A stretch of DNA of 32,883 nt from an uncultured Bacteroidales bacterium (GCA_937906975.1 CALCUN010000063.1:1-32883); one strand, 5' to 3'. Positions 25,232 through 31,963 are shown, counted from the stretch's first letter. The notes: generated from the sequence alone by a model not told the origin. Made by a program: numbers and translations.

Positions 25232-25810
25232 ATGCGACAAAAAACCAAATATATTGTTGATGTAAAAGAGTTGTTATTACAACAAACTGACATAAGCGTG
25301 TTAGGCGTTGTGTCAATTTGTATTGATTTTACTTTTGTTGCTCGTGTAAATAGATTCACTAAATATAATTTTTATAAGGGTGAAGATTTCGCTTTATGGA
25401 AAAAAAACAAAAAAGACTACGATAAGTTTACTTCCTATTACTATAACTACAAGGAAAAGGGTTGTAGAATTATTATTGTAAACACAAAAAATGCTAATAA
25501 CGACACTTTTATCAATAATTGGAAAGACTACAATAATATTATCATAATTGTAGGAAGGGATAACAAAATTGTTGCAGAAGAAATATTGAAAAACATAAAG
25601 AAAGAAACGAGTATTGCAGAGATTTTAAGCTTAGAGGAAGAATATGTTTTAGAAACAGTTAATAGTGTTGCGCAAATGGATATGTTTGGCCAGGTGCAAA
25701 ACATCACAACCTCAAAGCAAAAAAAATGTGGCATTAGTTTAGAAAATTTAGACAACTTTTTCATCGCAGTAGAAGACTACTTAACAATCGTAGATAAATA
25801 TGGGAAATAA
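25232..25810 (+). CDS. uncharacterised protein upstream of GldN-like pair
   Basis: A 192-residue protein without signal peptide or clear membrane segment. It is rich in Lys, Asn, Asp and Tyr, with a beta-strand-like stretch IIIVGRDNKIVAEEIL and an N-terminal segment ISVLGVVSICIDFTFVARVNRF. I do not recognise a family. Its stop overlaps the next start by 11 bases, so it is probably co-translated with the GldN-like genes. It may be a cytoplasmic partner, but this is inference from position only. Confidence 0.75.
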   Translation: MRQKTKYIVDVKELLLQQTDISVLGVVSICIDFTFVARVNRFTKYNFYKGEDFALWKKNKKDYDKFTSYYYNYKEKGCRIIIVNTKNANNDTFINNWKDYNNIIIIVGRDNKIVAEEILKNIKKETSIAEILSLEEEYVLETVNSVAQMDMFGQVQNITTSKQKKCGISLENLDNFFIAVEDYLTIVDKYGK

Positions 25811-26789
25811 TTGTTTTTTAAAAAGATTGATTTTACTTCTGTGTCTTACTATCATATCAGGGAATATTTTTTGTCAAGACAAATTATTATCAATGAAAAT
25901 CATCTATTCTGTTCCGATTATGCGTTCAGAAATAAAATCATCAATAGAAAAGGATTCTATTGAATATAGTTTTGTTGTTGATAAACGTTTCTGGTGGCAG
26001 GCTTTCGATAATGCAATCTTAAAAAGCCAAATTAATTATGACAGCATAGTAACTAATCTTTCAAAAACACTAAAAGAACGTTTCAAAAGAGAGTTTAGCA
26101 TTGCAGAAACAAAGACTTTAATTGATAATAACATAAGAAGAGTTGAGTTTGAAGAAAGATGGTGGTACGACACCAAGACAATGCTTATTAAAGCTGAGGT
26201 TACTGCTTTTCAACCTATTGTTACAATAGATTCCATCGTGTTTAACGGAGACGATATTGCAGTAGAAGAGGTTTTTTCCTATCATTTAGGCTGGTTTAAG
26301 CCAATATTATCAAACAAAAAGAATGAAGATAAAATAATAGTTGCAAGTAATATAGAATTTACTATGCCTATTTACAATCCTATTCCTTATCAATACTATT
26401 TCAATCACTTAGAAGCAGAATATTCTTTACCGTTTTTGGATATGCTTCTTGCAAAAGCAGAAAATGTTGATGTAAAAACATACGAAATGCCTACATCTAC
26501 TGCTGCATATAGCAAGCTTGAAGTTGTTAAACGTATGGGACATGATGAATTACAGCAGATTGTAGTTGAGGATTCTTTATCTAACGTTATTGAAAAGGAC
26601 ACTATTATAAGAATGCGTTACAATTCTGATGATATTGAGTACTTTAGATTTGGACAACAATGGGTTTTTGATTTGGAAACATTGACCTTTACAAAGCAAA
26701 TTAACTATTTTGCTCCTGTTATAGCACTTAGTGCTTCTGATGGTACATTTAGAGGTTTTTATCCTTTGTTTTATATACGTAAAGACTAA
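25800..26789 (+). CDS. exported protein, GldN/PorN-like (1 of 2)
   Basis: A 329-residue protein with a signal peptide (about residues 1-25). The C-terminal part shows the pattern seen near the end of GldN/PorN, a periplasmic ring component of the type IX secretion system: IEYFRFGQQWVFDLETLTFTK...APVIAL (about residues 279-310). It resembles the next protein most in this region (R.G..W......TL...K......P). An internal stretch with LLAKAENVDVKTYEMPTS recalls the GldN 'ai..G.i.aY' module. gldK, gldL and gldM are not adjacent. The GldN link is a pattern match, not proven homology, and the protein may be a distant paralogue with another partner. Confidence 0.6.
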   Translation: MGNNCFLKRLILLLCLTIISGNIFCQDKLLSMKIIYSVPIMRSEIKSSIEKDSIEYSFVVDKRFWWQAFDNAILKSQINYDSIVTNLSKTLKERFKREFSIAETKTLIDNNIRRVEFEERWWYDTKTMLIKAEVTAFQPIVTIDSIVFNGDDIAVEEVFSYHLGWFKPILSNKKNEDKIIVASNIEFTMPIYNPIPYQYYFNHLEAEYSLPFLDMLLAKAENVDVKTYEMPTSTAAYSKLEVVKRMGHDELQQIVVEDSLSNVIEKDTIIRMRYNSDDIEYFRFGQQWVFDLETLTFTKQINYFAPVIALSASDGTFRGFYPLFYIRKD

Positions 26790-26792
26790 GTT

Positions 26793-27740
26793 ATGAAGAA
26801 AATTATAATAATATTATTTTTGATAATCGGCTTTGGAGTTTCTGCTCAAAGCTTTGGTGAACATTCCATTGAACATGAATTTCATCAAGTTGGAGTTTTC
26901 AATCCTCAATGGGAGATTGACAAGGTGCTTAACCCTGTTAAATATGAGCATCTCACAGGTTATTTTAGAGATGAATTGGCTGGCGTAATTTTTTCTGCCG
27001 TTAAGCAAAACAGAGTAAAAATCTACAACGAAAGAAAAAGAGAAATAAGCCTTGATAGCGTAATTAATAATATAATTGCTTTTGAAAAAGAGCACTTTAA
27101 CATAACCTTAGGAAAAGATAGCGTATTTTCTTACATAAAAAAATACGTTTCAGCCTATCAATTTGAAGAATTTGTAGATTATAACTACAAAAACGTTTCT
27201 CTAAGTAAGAAGGTAAAGGCTTATTGTCCTTATTTGGTGAGATACAAAGCCTTTAACGGAGAAGAAAAAGACAGCGTGCAACTACCTTTATTTTGGATTT
27301 TCCCTGAAAGTGCAGAGGTAGAAAACGATGTTGATAGATTCTATATTTATGACACTATTCTATCGCTTCATCAGTTAAAATATCCTGTTCAAATGCCGTT
27401 TGCATCAAGTCTTTTCACAAAAATAAAAAATGGAGAAATAAAATCCTACAAAGTAAACGGAGATGAATTTCCTACAAAAAAAGATATAGATAATTTATTC
27501 TTTACAGAAAACAATTTTCTAATATATAACGAGGAAACAGATTCGGAAATAGCACAAAAATCCTATTCAGATATTGTGCCAGAGGATATAATTGCAATCA
27601 GAATTGGTGAGAATTGGAGCATAAACCCCTACACCTTAGAAATATTCAAAGTGGTGCAATTCTACCTACCGCTATATAAATATGATGATAAGATTTATAG
27701 TCAATTAGGAGTTAGAATCTATAATAGAGTTCAAAAATGA
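26793..27740 (+). CDS. exported protein, GldN/PorN-like (2 of 2)
   Basis: A 315-residue protein with a signal peptide (about 1-19, ending VSAQ). Two internal segments look like repeats of one module: FSAVKQNRVKIYNERKREIS (about residues 67-86) and FTKIKNGEIKSYKVNGDEFP (about 209-228). Both match the GldN pattern of an amphipathic helix, Gly/Asn, then Y and an acidic turn. The C-terminal IRIGENWSINPYTLEIFKVV...LPLYKYD fits the GldN 'WFFDK' region, with the aromatic-acidic core partly replaced. It starts three bases after its paralogue and overlaps the methyltransferase gene by four bases. Confidence 0.6.
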   Translation: MKKIIIILFLIIGFGVSAQSFGEHSIEHEFHQVGVFNPQWEIDKVLNPVKYEHLTGYFRDELAGVIFSAVKQNRVKIYNERKREISLDSVINNIIAFEKEHFNITLGKDSVFSYIKKYVSAYQFEEFVDYNYKNVSLSKKVKAYCPYLVRYKAFNGEEKDSVQLPLFWIFPESAEVENDVDRFYIYDTILSLHQLKYPVQMPFASSLFTKIKNGEIKSYKVNGDEFPTKKDIDNLFFTENNFLIYNEETDSEIAQKSYSDIVPEDIIAIRIGENWSINPYTLEIFKVVQFYLPLYKYDDKIYSQLGVRIYNRVQK

Positions 27741-28267
27741 GAGAGAAACTTTCAATGCAACAATTAGGGAGAATAAGTGTTGATGAGTTTAAATCTTCCG
27801 AAAAATTCCCTCTTATCGTAATTGTAGATAATGTACGAAGTATGCACAATGTAGGAAGCATATTTCGCACAAGCGATGCTTTCCTTGTGGAAAAGATTTA
27901 TTTATGTGGCATCACTCCTACCCCTCCTCACAGAGAGATTCAAAAGACTGCTCTTGGTGCAACCGAAAGCGTGGATTGGCAATACGTGGAAAACACCTTA
28001 GATGTGATAAATCAACTAAAAAAAGAAGGGTGGACAATTCTTGCCTTGGAGCAAACAACAAATAGTGTAATGCTTGATGAACTCAAAGTAGAGAAAGGAG
28101 AAAAAATTGCAATAGTTCTCGGCAACGAAGTAGAGGGAGTAAATCAAGAGGTGATAAATCTTTGCCACAAAGCAGTGGAAATTCCTCAATTTGGCACAAA
28201 ACACTCCTTTAATGTATCGGTTTCTTGCGGAATTATGCTATGGCAGGTTTATCTTTGTTTAAAATAA
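27737..28267 (+). CDS. TrmH/SpoU-family RNA ribose methyltransferase
   Basis: A 176-residue SPOUT-class 2'-O-methyltransferase. The three family motifs are present: NVRSMHNVGSIFRTSDAF (motif 1), IAIVLGNEVEGVNQEVI (motif 2) and EIPQFGTKHSFNVSVSCGIMLW (motif 3, the knot). It lacks the N-terminal substrate-binding domain of RlmB-type enzymes, so the target (tRNA or rRNA) is open. Its ATG overlaps the upstream stop codon. It converges with the AraC-type gene 11 bases away, without an obvious terminator between them. Confidence 0.92.
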   Translation: MREKLSMQQLGRISVDEFKSSEKFPLIVIVDNVRSMHNVGSIFRTSDAFLVEKIYLCGITPTPPHREIQKTALGATESVDWQYVENTLDVINQLKKEGWTILALEQTTNSVMLDELKVEKGEKIAIVLGNEVEGVNQEVINLCHKAVEIPQFGTKHSFNVSVSCGIMLWQVYLCLK

Positions 28268-28278
28268 AGACAAACAGT

Positions 28279-29136
28279 CTATCTTCTGAATTGACTTGGA
28301 CTTGCTCCTGCAACTCTTTTAAAGAATTTTGAAAAAGCAGAAAGAGAATTAAAACCCATTTTTGCAGCAATTTCATCAACGGATAAATCAGTTTTACAAA
28401 GCAATCTTTTGCTTTCAGTAATAATACGCTCATCTATATGAGACCTTATGGTTCTTCCTGTCTTTTTTCTTAGAAGAAGATTTAAATGCCCCTTAGAAAT
28501 AGCTAAATTTTCAGCATAAAAATCAACTGCTTTTTCTTTAAAATAATTCTCTTCCAACAAAAGTAAAAACTTTTCGCATTTTCCATAATCCTCTACGGAA
28601 TTAACAGCATATATTTTATAGAAAAAGAAATAATAACGATAGATATTAAAATGAGTAAACGCCTCTAATCTGTAAGGATTGTCAATTGCATTTAGAATTT
28701 CCTTTACTCCAAACACATAATGTTTTGCATCCCTTATATCTTCATCTAAAACCAAATTACTAAAAGGTTGAATCTTCATCTTAGAGTGAAAAGAAACGTT
28801 CTTAGCGTGAGTTTCTAAAAGTTCTCCTCTTACATTTTTAGAAACAATAAGTATATAAATAACGGGATTATCACAAGAAATAAACCTAAATTCGCTATCC
28901 GGCTGAAAGACCAATGCAGTTGGAGATGTAAGAAGATATTTTTCTGCATTCAACTCAAAACAAAATTCCCCACTTTCAAAAAATATATCAACAAAATACT
29001 CCATTGTATATCTTTTGTAATCATTTTTGAGAATTTCAATATCCTCACAATACATTACATCATAACCTATTTTTCTATTCTGTTCTGTTTTGTCAAACAT
29101 TTCTTTCCAAGAAAGTCTTTCAACTGCAATTTTCAT
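28279..29136 (-). CDS. AraC-family transcriptional regulator
   Basis: About 285 residues from the preferred start at 29136 (MKIAVERLSWKEMFDK). The frame is open to 29199, but a -7-like box TAAATTTG (29171 to 29164, minus) lies in that stretch, which favours the shorter form. The N-terminal cupin-like sensor region has EYFVDIFFESGEFCFEL and SPTALVFQPDSEFRFIS. The C-terminal DNA-binding domain has two helix-turn-helix units, the first with LAISKGHLNLLLRKKTG and the second with LSVDEIAAKMGFNSLSAFSKFFKRVAG, ending in SPSQFRR. It is divergent from the leader and exported-protein genes at 29360-31538, which it probably regulates. A relic paralogue is at 1825-2007. Confidence 0.9.
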   Translation of the reverse strand: MKIAVERLSWKEMFDKTEQNRKIGYDVMYCEDIEILKNDYKRYTMEYFVDIFFESGEFCFELNAEKYLLTSPTALVFQPDSEFRFISCDNPVIYILIVSKNVRGELLETHAKNVSFHSKMKIQPFSNLVLDEDIRDAKHYVFGVKEILNAIDNPYRLEAFTHFNIYRYYFFFYKIYAVNSVEDYGKCEKFLLLLEENYFKEKAVDFYAENLAISKGHLNLLLRKKTGRTIRSHIDERIITESKRLLCKTDLSVDEIAAKMGFNSLSAFSKFFKRVAGASPSQFRR

Positions 29137-29163
29137 TTCTTTTTCAACAACTAAATTCTGCGA

Positions 29164-29171
29164 CAAATTTA
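29164..29171 (-). promoter_or_regulatory. -7 box of the AraC-type gene
   Basis: TAAATTTG on the minus strand matches TAnnTTTG and lies 27 bases before the ATG at 29136. A TTTG at 29200 to 29197 is 25 bases further upstream, longer than the usual spacing. Confidence 0.45.
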
Positions 29172-29299
29172 CATACTTTATTTTAATAAAAAAACACAAA
29201 TATTCAAAATAGGAAAATTCCTGTTCTATATCGGAAAAACATAGTAAAAAAAGAAAAAAACTCGTTCAAAAACGGAAAAAAATTTCAAAATTTTTATTA

Positions 29300-29307
29300 T
29301 ATTTTTG
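29300..29307 (+). promoter_or_regulatory. -7 box before leader copy 2
   Basis: TATTTTTG within TATATTTTTGCAAACG, shared with the region before leader copy 1 except for one T. No TTTG -33 element is seen about 20 bases upstream, which would suit a promoter needing an activator such as the divergent AraC-type protein (inference). The 29137-29359 gap is otherwise AT-rich with no further gene seen. Confidence 0.5.
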
Positions 29308-29350
29308 CAAACGTTATAGCAACGCATTTCTAATATTAGAAAAACAAAAA

Positions 29351-29453
29351 GAAACAACAATGAAAACAAGCACAATTTCGCAAAAGTAATTATTAACTCC
29401 TATCGCTTTTGTGGAATTGAAGAATTAAGTATAGGAGTAAAATTATTAACAAA
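29351..29453 (+). promoter_or_regulatory. repeated leader element, copy 2
   Basis: The micro-ORF ATG at 29360 to TAA at 29389 encodes MKTSTISQK. Hairpin arms ACTCCTAT (29396-29403) and ATAGGAGT (29431-29438). The micro-ORF segment 29372-29386 is complementary to 29406-29420 over 14 of 15 positions, counting two G-U pairs; the end pair is lost here. ATTATTAAC occurs twice, once before the first arm and once after the second. The start codon of the 29466 gene lies 27 nt after the hairpin. Confidence 0.72.
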
Positions 29454-29465
29454 TAAAAACGAAAG

Positions 29466-29816
29466 ATGAAAAAGGCGATTTTAATTGTATCATTAATGAC
29501 ATTATCTACATTTGCTTTTTCTCAAACAAAAATAGATAAAGAAGATGTAAAATATGTAGAGATAGGAGTTGATGAAGAAAATCCACAAGATTACAAAACT
29601 TTGGAGATTCAAACAAAAGACGGAGAAAAAAGCAAGATAAAAATGAAAAAATTAAAGTTTGACAAATCGGAAATGACAGAAGGCTCTATAACATCAAGAG
29701 CATACAGCGTAGAAGATTTGAAAAACAAAATAGAAAAAAACAAAGAGAAATATTTTGTAAAGGCTATGTATGAAGAAAACAATGTCTATTACATCTTGTT
29801 TCATGAAAGGAAATAA
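29466..29816 (+). CDS. small exported protein of unknown function
   Basis: A 116-residue protein with a signal peptide (residues 1-19, ending AFSQ). The mature part is highly charged and Lys-rich (KSKIKMKKLKFDKSE, KNKIEKNKEKYFVKAMYEE), with likely beta strands and no cysteine. No family is recognised. It is the first gene after leader copy 2, divergent from the AraC-type regulator and upstream of two beta-barrel-like proteins, so it may be a periplasmic partner of theirs (inference). Confidence 0.75.
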   Translation: MKKAILIVSLMTLSTFAFSQTKIDKEDVKYVEIGVDEENPQDYKTLEIQTKDGEKSKIKMKKLKFDKSEMTEGSITSRAYSVEDLKNKIEKNKEKYFVKAMYEENNVYYILFHERK

Positions 29817-29823
29817 TTAAATC

Positions 29824-29887
29824 AAGTCTACGAGACTATACTTTTTTAATTCTGTAATATGTATTAGAATAGTAATCTCGTAGGCTT
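29824..29887 (+). promoter_or_regulatory. structured intergenic region (long hairpin)
   Basis: AAGTCTACGAGA (29824-29835) pairs with TCTCGTAGGCTT (29876-29887) as a 12-bp stem with one G-U pair. It encloses a second, AT-rich inverted repeat, ATTCT (29849-29853) with AGAAT (29866-29870). No T run follows the outer stem, so it does not look like a simple terminator. It could be an attenuator, a processing site or an mRNA stabiliser between the 29466 and 29964 genes. The remaining gap to 29963 shows nothing else clear. Confidence 0.5.
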
Positions 29888-29963
29888 TGTAAAAAAACAA
29901 GCATTTACAATATAAGGACAAAAGACAACGTTAGCAAATTAGTAATTTCTAAATAAATAGATT

Positions 29964-30614
29964 ATGAAAAGAACATTGTTATTAGCAATTGCACTATTAA
30001 TGTGTGGAGTTGCAGTTTCGCAAGAGAAAGAAAAGAAGTTTACATTAAGTATTCAAGAGAATGTTGTTTCGTTTACTGATATAATGCTCTTAACTAACAA
30101 GAGTTACGTATCATCAGATGATATCAACAATACTATTTTACTAAACTATATCCCGTCTTTTGAATTGGATTATGATAATAAGTATTCTGCACGTCTTAGG
30201 TTTAATTATTTAAGAACAGATAAGAGTATTATTGAAGAGAATGGTGGTTGTTTTAAATCATTTCCACATAATGCTCTAAAAACTACCTATAAATATGACC
30301 ACAAGTTTTATTCTTCTTCTGCCGTTTTAGGATATAATTTTCTAAATGAGTCAAAAGCCCATAGATTAAAGGCAGGTGTGATTTTGGGAGGGGTTTATGC
30401 TGATACCAAAGGCGAAAATTATGAAATTCGATTTGAAACATACTCTTGGCATTTTCAAGTTGGAGGAGAGTTATCTTATCAATACTTTTTACCAAGCACT
30501 AATTACCGTTTAGGACTTGGTGCAAGTTGTGAGTATTCTTATGTAAATAATTTGTGGTATCCACATTTTTTCAACTTTAACCTTAATGTAAGCTGGAAAC
30601 TCTTTAACTTCTAA
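29964..30614 (+). CDS. outer-membrane beta-barrel-like protein
   Basis: A 216-residue exported protein. The signal peptide covers about residues 1-19 (ending AVSQ). The mature chain has regularly alternating strands (YSARLRFNYLR, HRLKAGVILGGVYAD, FQVGGELSYQYF, YRLGLGASCEYSYV, FNFNLNVSWKL) and ends in Phe, as outer-membrane barrels do. No named family is recognised. It lies between the structured intergenic region and leader copy 3 and is likely co-transcribed with both neighbours. Confidence 0.75.
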   Translation: MKRTLLLAIALLMCGVAVSQEKEKKFTLSIQENVVSFTDIMLLTNKSYVSSDDINNTILLNYIPSFELDYDNKYSARLRFNYLRTDKSIIEENGGCFKSFPHNALKTTYKYDHKFYSSSAVLGYNFLNESKAHRLKAGVILGGVYADTKGENYEIRFETYSWHFQVGGELSYQYFLPSTNYRLGLGASCEYSYVNNLWYPHFFNFNLNVSWKLFNF

Positions 30615-30638
30615 AAATAAAACAAAGAAAAAATTAAA

Positions 30639-30743
30639 AGAAACAACGATGAAAACAAGCACTATTTCGCAAAAGTAATTATTAACTCCTATCGCTTTTG
30701 TGGAATTGTAGAACTAAAAGATAGGAGTAACATTATTAACAAA
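30639..30743 (+). promoter_or_regulatory. repeated leader element, copy 3 (intra-operon)
   Basis: The micro-ORF at 30649-30678 encodes MKTSTISQK with one synonymous change (ACT for ACA). Hairpin arms ACTCCTATC (30685-30693) and GATAGGAGT (30720-30728) form 9 bp. The micro-ORF segment 30661-30675 can pair with 30695-30709 with one mismatch and two G-U pairs. Unlike copies 1 and 2, no -7 box is seen just upstream: the element begins 25 bases after the stop codon of the 29964 gene. This suggests it works at RNA level inside a longer transcript. Confidence 0.72.
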
Positions 30744-30758
30744 TAAAAAAGTAAAACA

Positions 30759-31538
30759 ATGAAAAAAGTATTAATATTATTACTTGCCATATTTACAATG
30801 CAAATAGCAAGTGCACAAGAAGAAGTTAAAAAACATAACTTTGGAATAGGAGTTTCGACAGAAACGTGGTTAGATAAAGATAATCACCTATCATCAAATG
30901 CTGTTTATGATATATGGTATGATAATGCGTTACAAACACAACTATATGCAAGCACCACACTAATAGATTGGCAAACACTATCACTACATTTTGATTACAC
31001 ATATAAATTCAATAAATCATTTTCATTAACAGGAAAATTCAAATGTTCATTTGTAGATGCAGACATACTAAGTTCAGTCTTTGACAAAGAGAAAAAAGTA
31101 TTACCAACAGGCTTTAATTCGGAAAATATAAGCGTTTACAACGTAGGATTAGAGATTCCACTATCAGTAAACTATAATTGGAATATCAAAGATAATGTAG
31201 CATGGACTTTTTCCTTAGGAGGTGGACTTAGAAGTATGATGATTCTGAACAATACAACAAAGTATGAATTAGGAATGGGAATAGAACCTAAAAATTTTAT
31301 AACATTTCGAGACAACTTACAACCTTTTTTACTTTTTGGGACAGGTACAGAATTTAAAATAGGAGAAAAAAGAATGAAACTATTTTTGAATTACAGCCTA
31401 TATGATGCAGATTACTTTACAATAGCTAATGATTATTCTATAAAAAGTGGTAATCTTACAGGCGTAAATGTGCATGAAATAAACAATACAAAACTAAATC
31501 CAAATCAATTAGAATTAGGATTTACCTATTTCTTCTAA
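30759..31538 (+). CDS. outer-membrane beta-barrel protein, paralogue of the 711-1415 product
   Basis: A 259-residue exported protein with a signal peptide (about 1-19, ending ASAQ). Its mature start EEVKKHNFGIG resembles that of the 711-1415 protein. It has many amphipathic strands (LSLHFDYTYKF, FSLTGKFKCSF, VGLEIPLSVNYNW, WTFSLGGGLRS, MKLFLNYSLYDA) and ends FTYFF. It follows leader copy 3 by 30 nt and is followed by terminator T1, the same arrangement as at the left locus. The specific function is unknown. Confidence 0.8.
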   Translation: MKKVLILLLAIFTMQIASAQEEVKKHNFGIGVSTETWLDKDNHLSSNAVYDIWYDNALQTQLYASTTLIDWQTLSLHFDYTYKFNKSFSLTGKFKCSFVDADILSSVFDKEKKVLPTGFNSENISVYNVGLEIPLSVNYNWNIKDNVAWTFSLGGGLRSMMILNNTTKYELGMGIEPKNFITFRDNLQPFLLFGTGTEFKIGEKRMKLFLNYSLYDADYFTIANDYSIKSGNLTGVNVHEINNTKLNPNQLELGFTYFF

Positions 31539-31563
31539 AAGTAAAATAAAACAAAGAAAAAAC

Positions 31564-31607
31564 AAAATATCTCTTAGGAATGATTTACCAAACCTAAGAG
31601 ATATTTT
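31564..31607. terminator. hairpin terminator T1 (right copy)
   Basis: The perfect 15-bp stem AAAATATCTCTTAGG / CCTAAGAGATATTTT is followed by a T run. It is the near-exact reverse complement, loop included, of the terminator at 625-668. Confidence 0.87.
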
Positions 31608-31633
31608 TTTAGTACAATAAGCCTCAAAAAAAA

Positions 31634-31684
31634 GTCTTTGCTTTTTCAAAATATTTCTAAGAAAAAATTAAAAAAAGCAAAGAA
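31634..31684. terminator. hairpin terminator T2 (right copy)
   Basis: A perfect 11-bp stem CTTTGCTTTTT (31636-31646) / AAAAAGCAAAG (31672-31682). The loop and stem match the reverse complement of 2022-2070. It lies between T1 and the end of the mutase gene. A smaller A/T-rich palindrome with CAAAG/CTTTG (about 31699-31718) follows next to the mutase stop. Confidence 0.65.
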
Positions 31685-31721
31685 AAAAAATAAAAAATCA
31701 AAGAAAAATTTTCCTTTGTTT

Positions 31722-31904
31722 TTATAGTCCTAATTCTTGTTTTATTCTTTCTATTTTTTCAAAAGCTTTTGTTTGAAGATTTTCATATTCGCCTTTGTCT
31801 TTCATTGGTATTACTATACTAAAATAGAATTTAATTTTTGGTTCTGTACCGCTTGGACGAACAGATACTTTACTTCCGCTTTTTAATAGGTATTGCAATA
31901 TCGA
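31722..31904 (-). CDS. phosphoglucomutase/phosphomannomutase, C-terminal fragment
   Basis: Read on the minus strand, the last 60 or so codons carry the phosphate-binding signature SVRPSGTEPKIKFYF of alpha-D-phosphohexomutases, preceded by ILQYLLKSGSK and ending QELGL. The full family has 450-600 residues. Here the coding sequence stops at the composition break at about 31902, so the N-terminal majority is missing. The frame is intact up to that point and there is no stop, which suggests the cut is a joining event rather than gradual decay. The enzyme would interconvert hexose 6- and 1-phosphates in the cytoplasm. Confidence 0.88.
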   Translation of the reverse strand, partial: SILQYLLKSGSKVSVRPSGTEPKIKFYFSIVIPMKDKGEYENLQTKAFEKIERIKQELGL

Positions 31905-31921
31905 TACGGTGATGTTAAAAT
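31899..31921. other. junction between Bacteroidetes-like and Firmicutes-like sequence
   Basis: Left of here the DNA is AT-rich and encodes the end of a Bacteroidetes mutase. Right of here codons are GC-rich, genes begin after a strong AGGAG ribosome site, and protein families are those of Clostridia. No transposon end, tRNA or integrase is seen at the break. A chimeric assembly is the simplest explanation; a real transfer is the alternative. Confidence 0.75.
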
Positions 31922-31922
31922 G

Positions 31923-31946
31923 GGGTATGTAAGAAAATACATACCC
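31923..31946 (+). promoter_or_regulatory. hairpin just upstream of the SemiSWEET-like gene
   Basis: A perfect 9-bp stem GGGTATGTA (31923-31931) / TACATACCC (31938-31946) with loop AGAAAA. It ends three bases before a strong AAGGAGAG ribosome-binding site (31950-31957). No U run follows, so a leader or processing hairpin is more likely than a terminator. Confidence 0.5.
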
Positions 31947-31963
31947 TAAAAGGAGAGAGAACC

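Noticed and set aside
29431..29438. AGGAG inside the leader hairpin as the ribosome site of the downstream gene
   Set aside because: It is about 30 nt before the start codon in copies 2 and 3, too far, and Bacteroidetes rely little on Shine-Dalgarno pairing.
29824..29887. Intrinsic terminator after the 29466 gene
   Set aside because: The stem is long, but it is followed by TGTAAAAAAAC rather than a T run, so I annotate it as a structured region instead.
30615..30638. A separate promoter for leader copy 3
   Set aside because: No TAnnTTTG box lies at a fitting distance; the 25 bases after the upstream stop codon are A-rich only.
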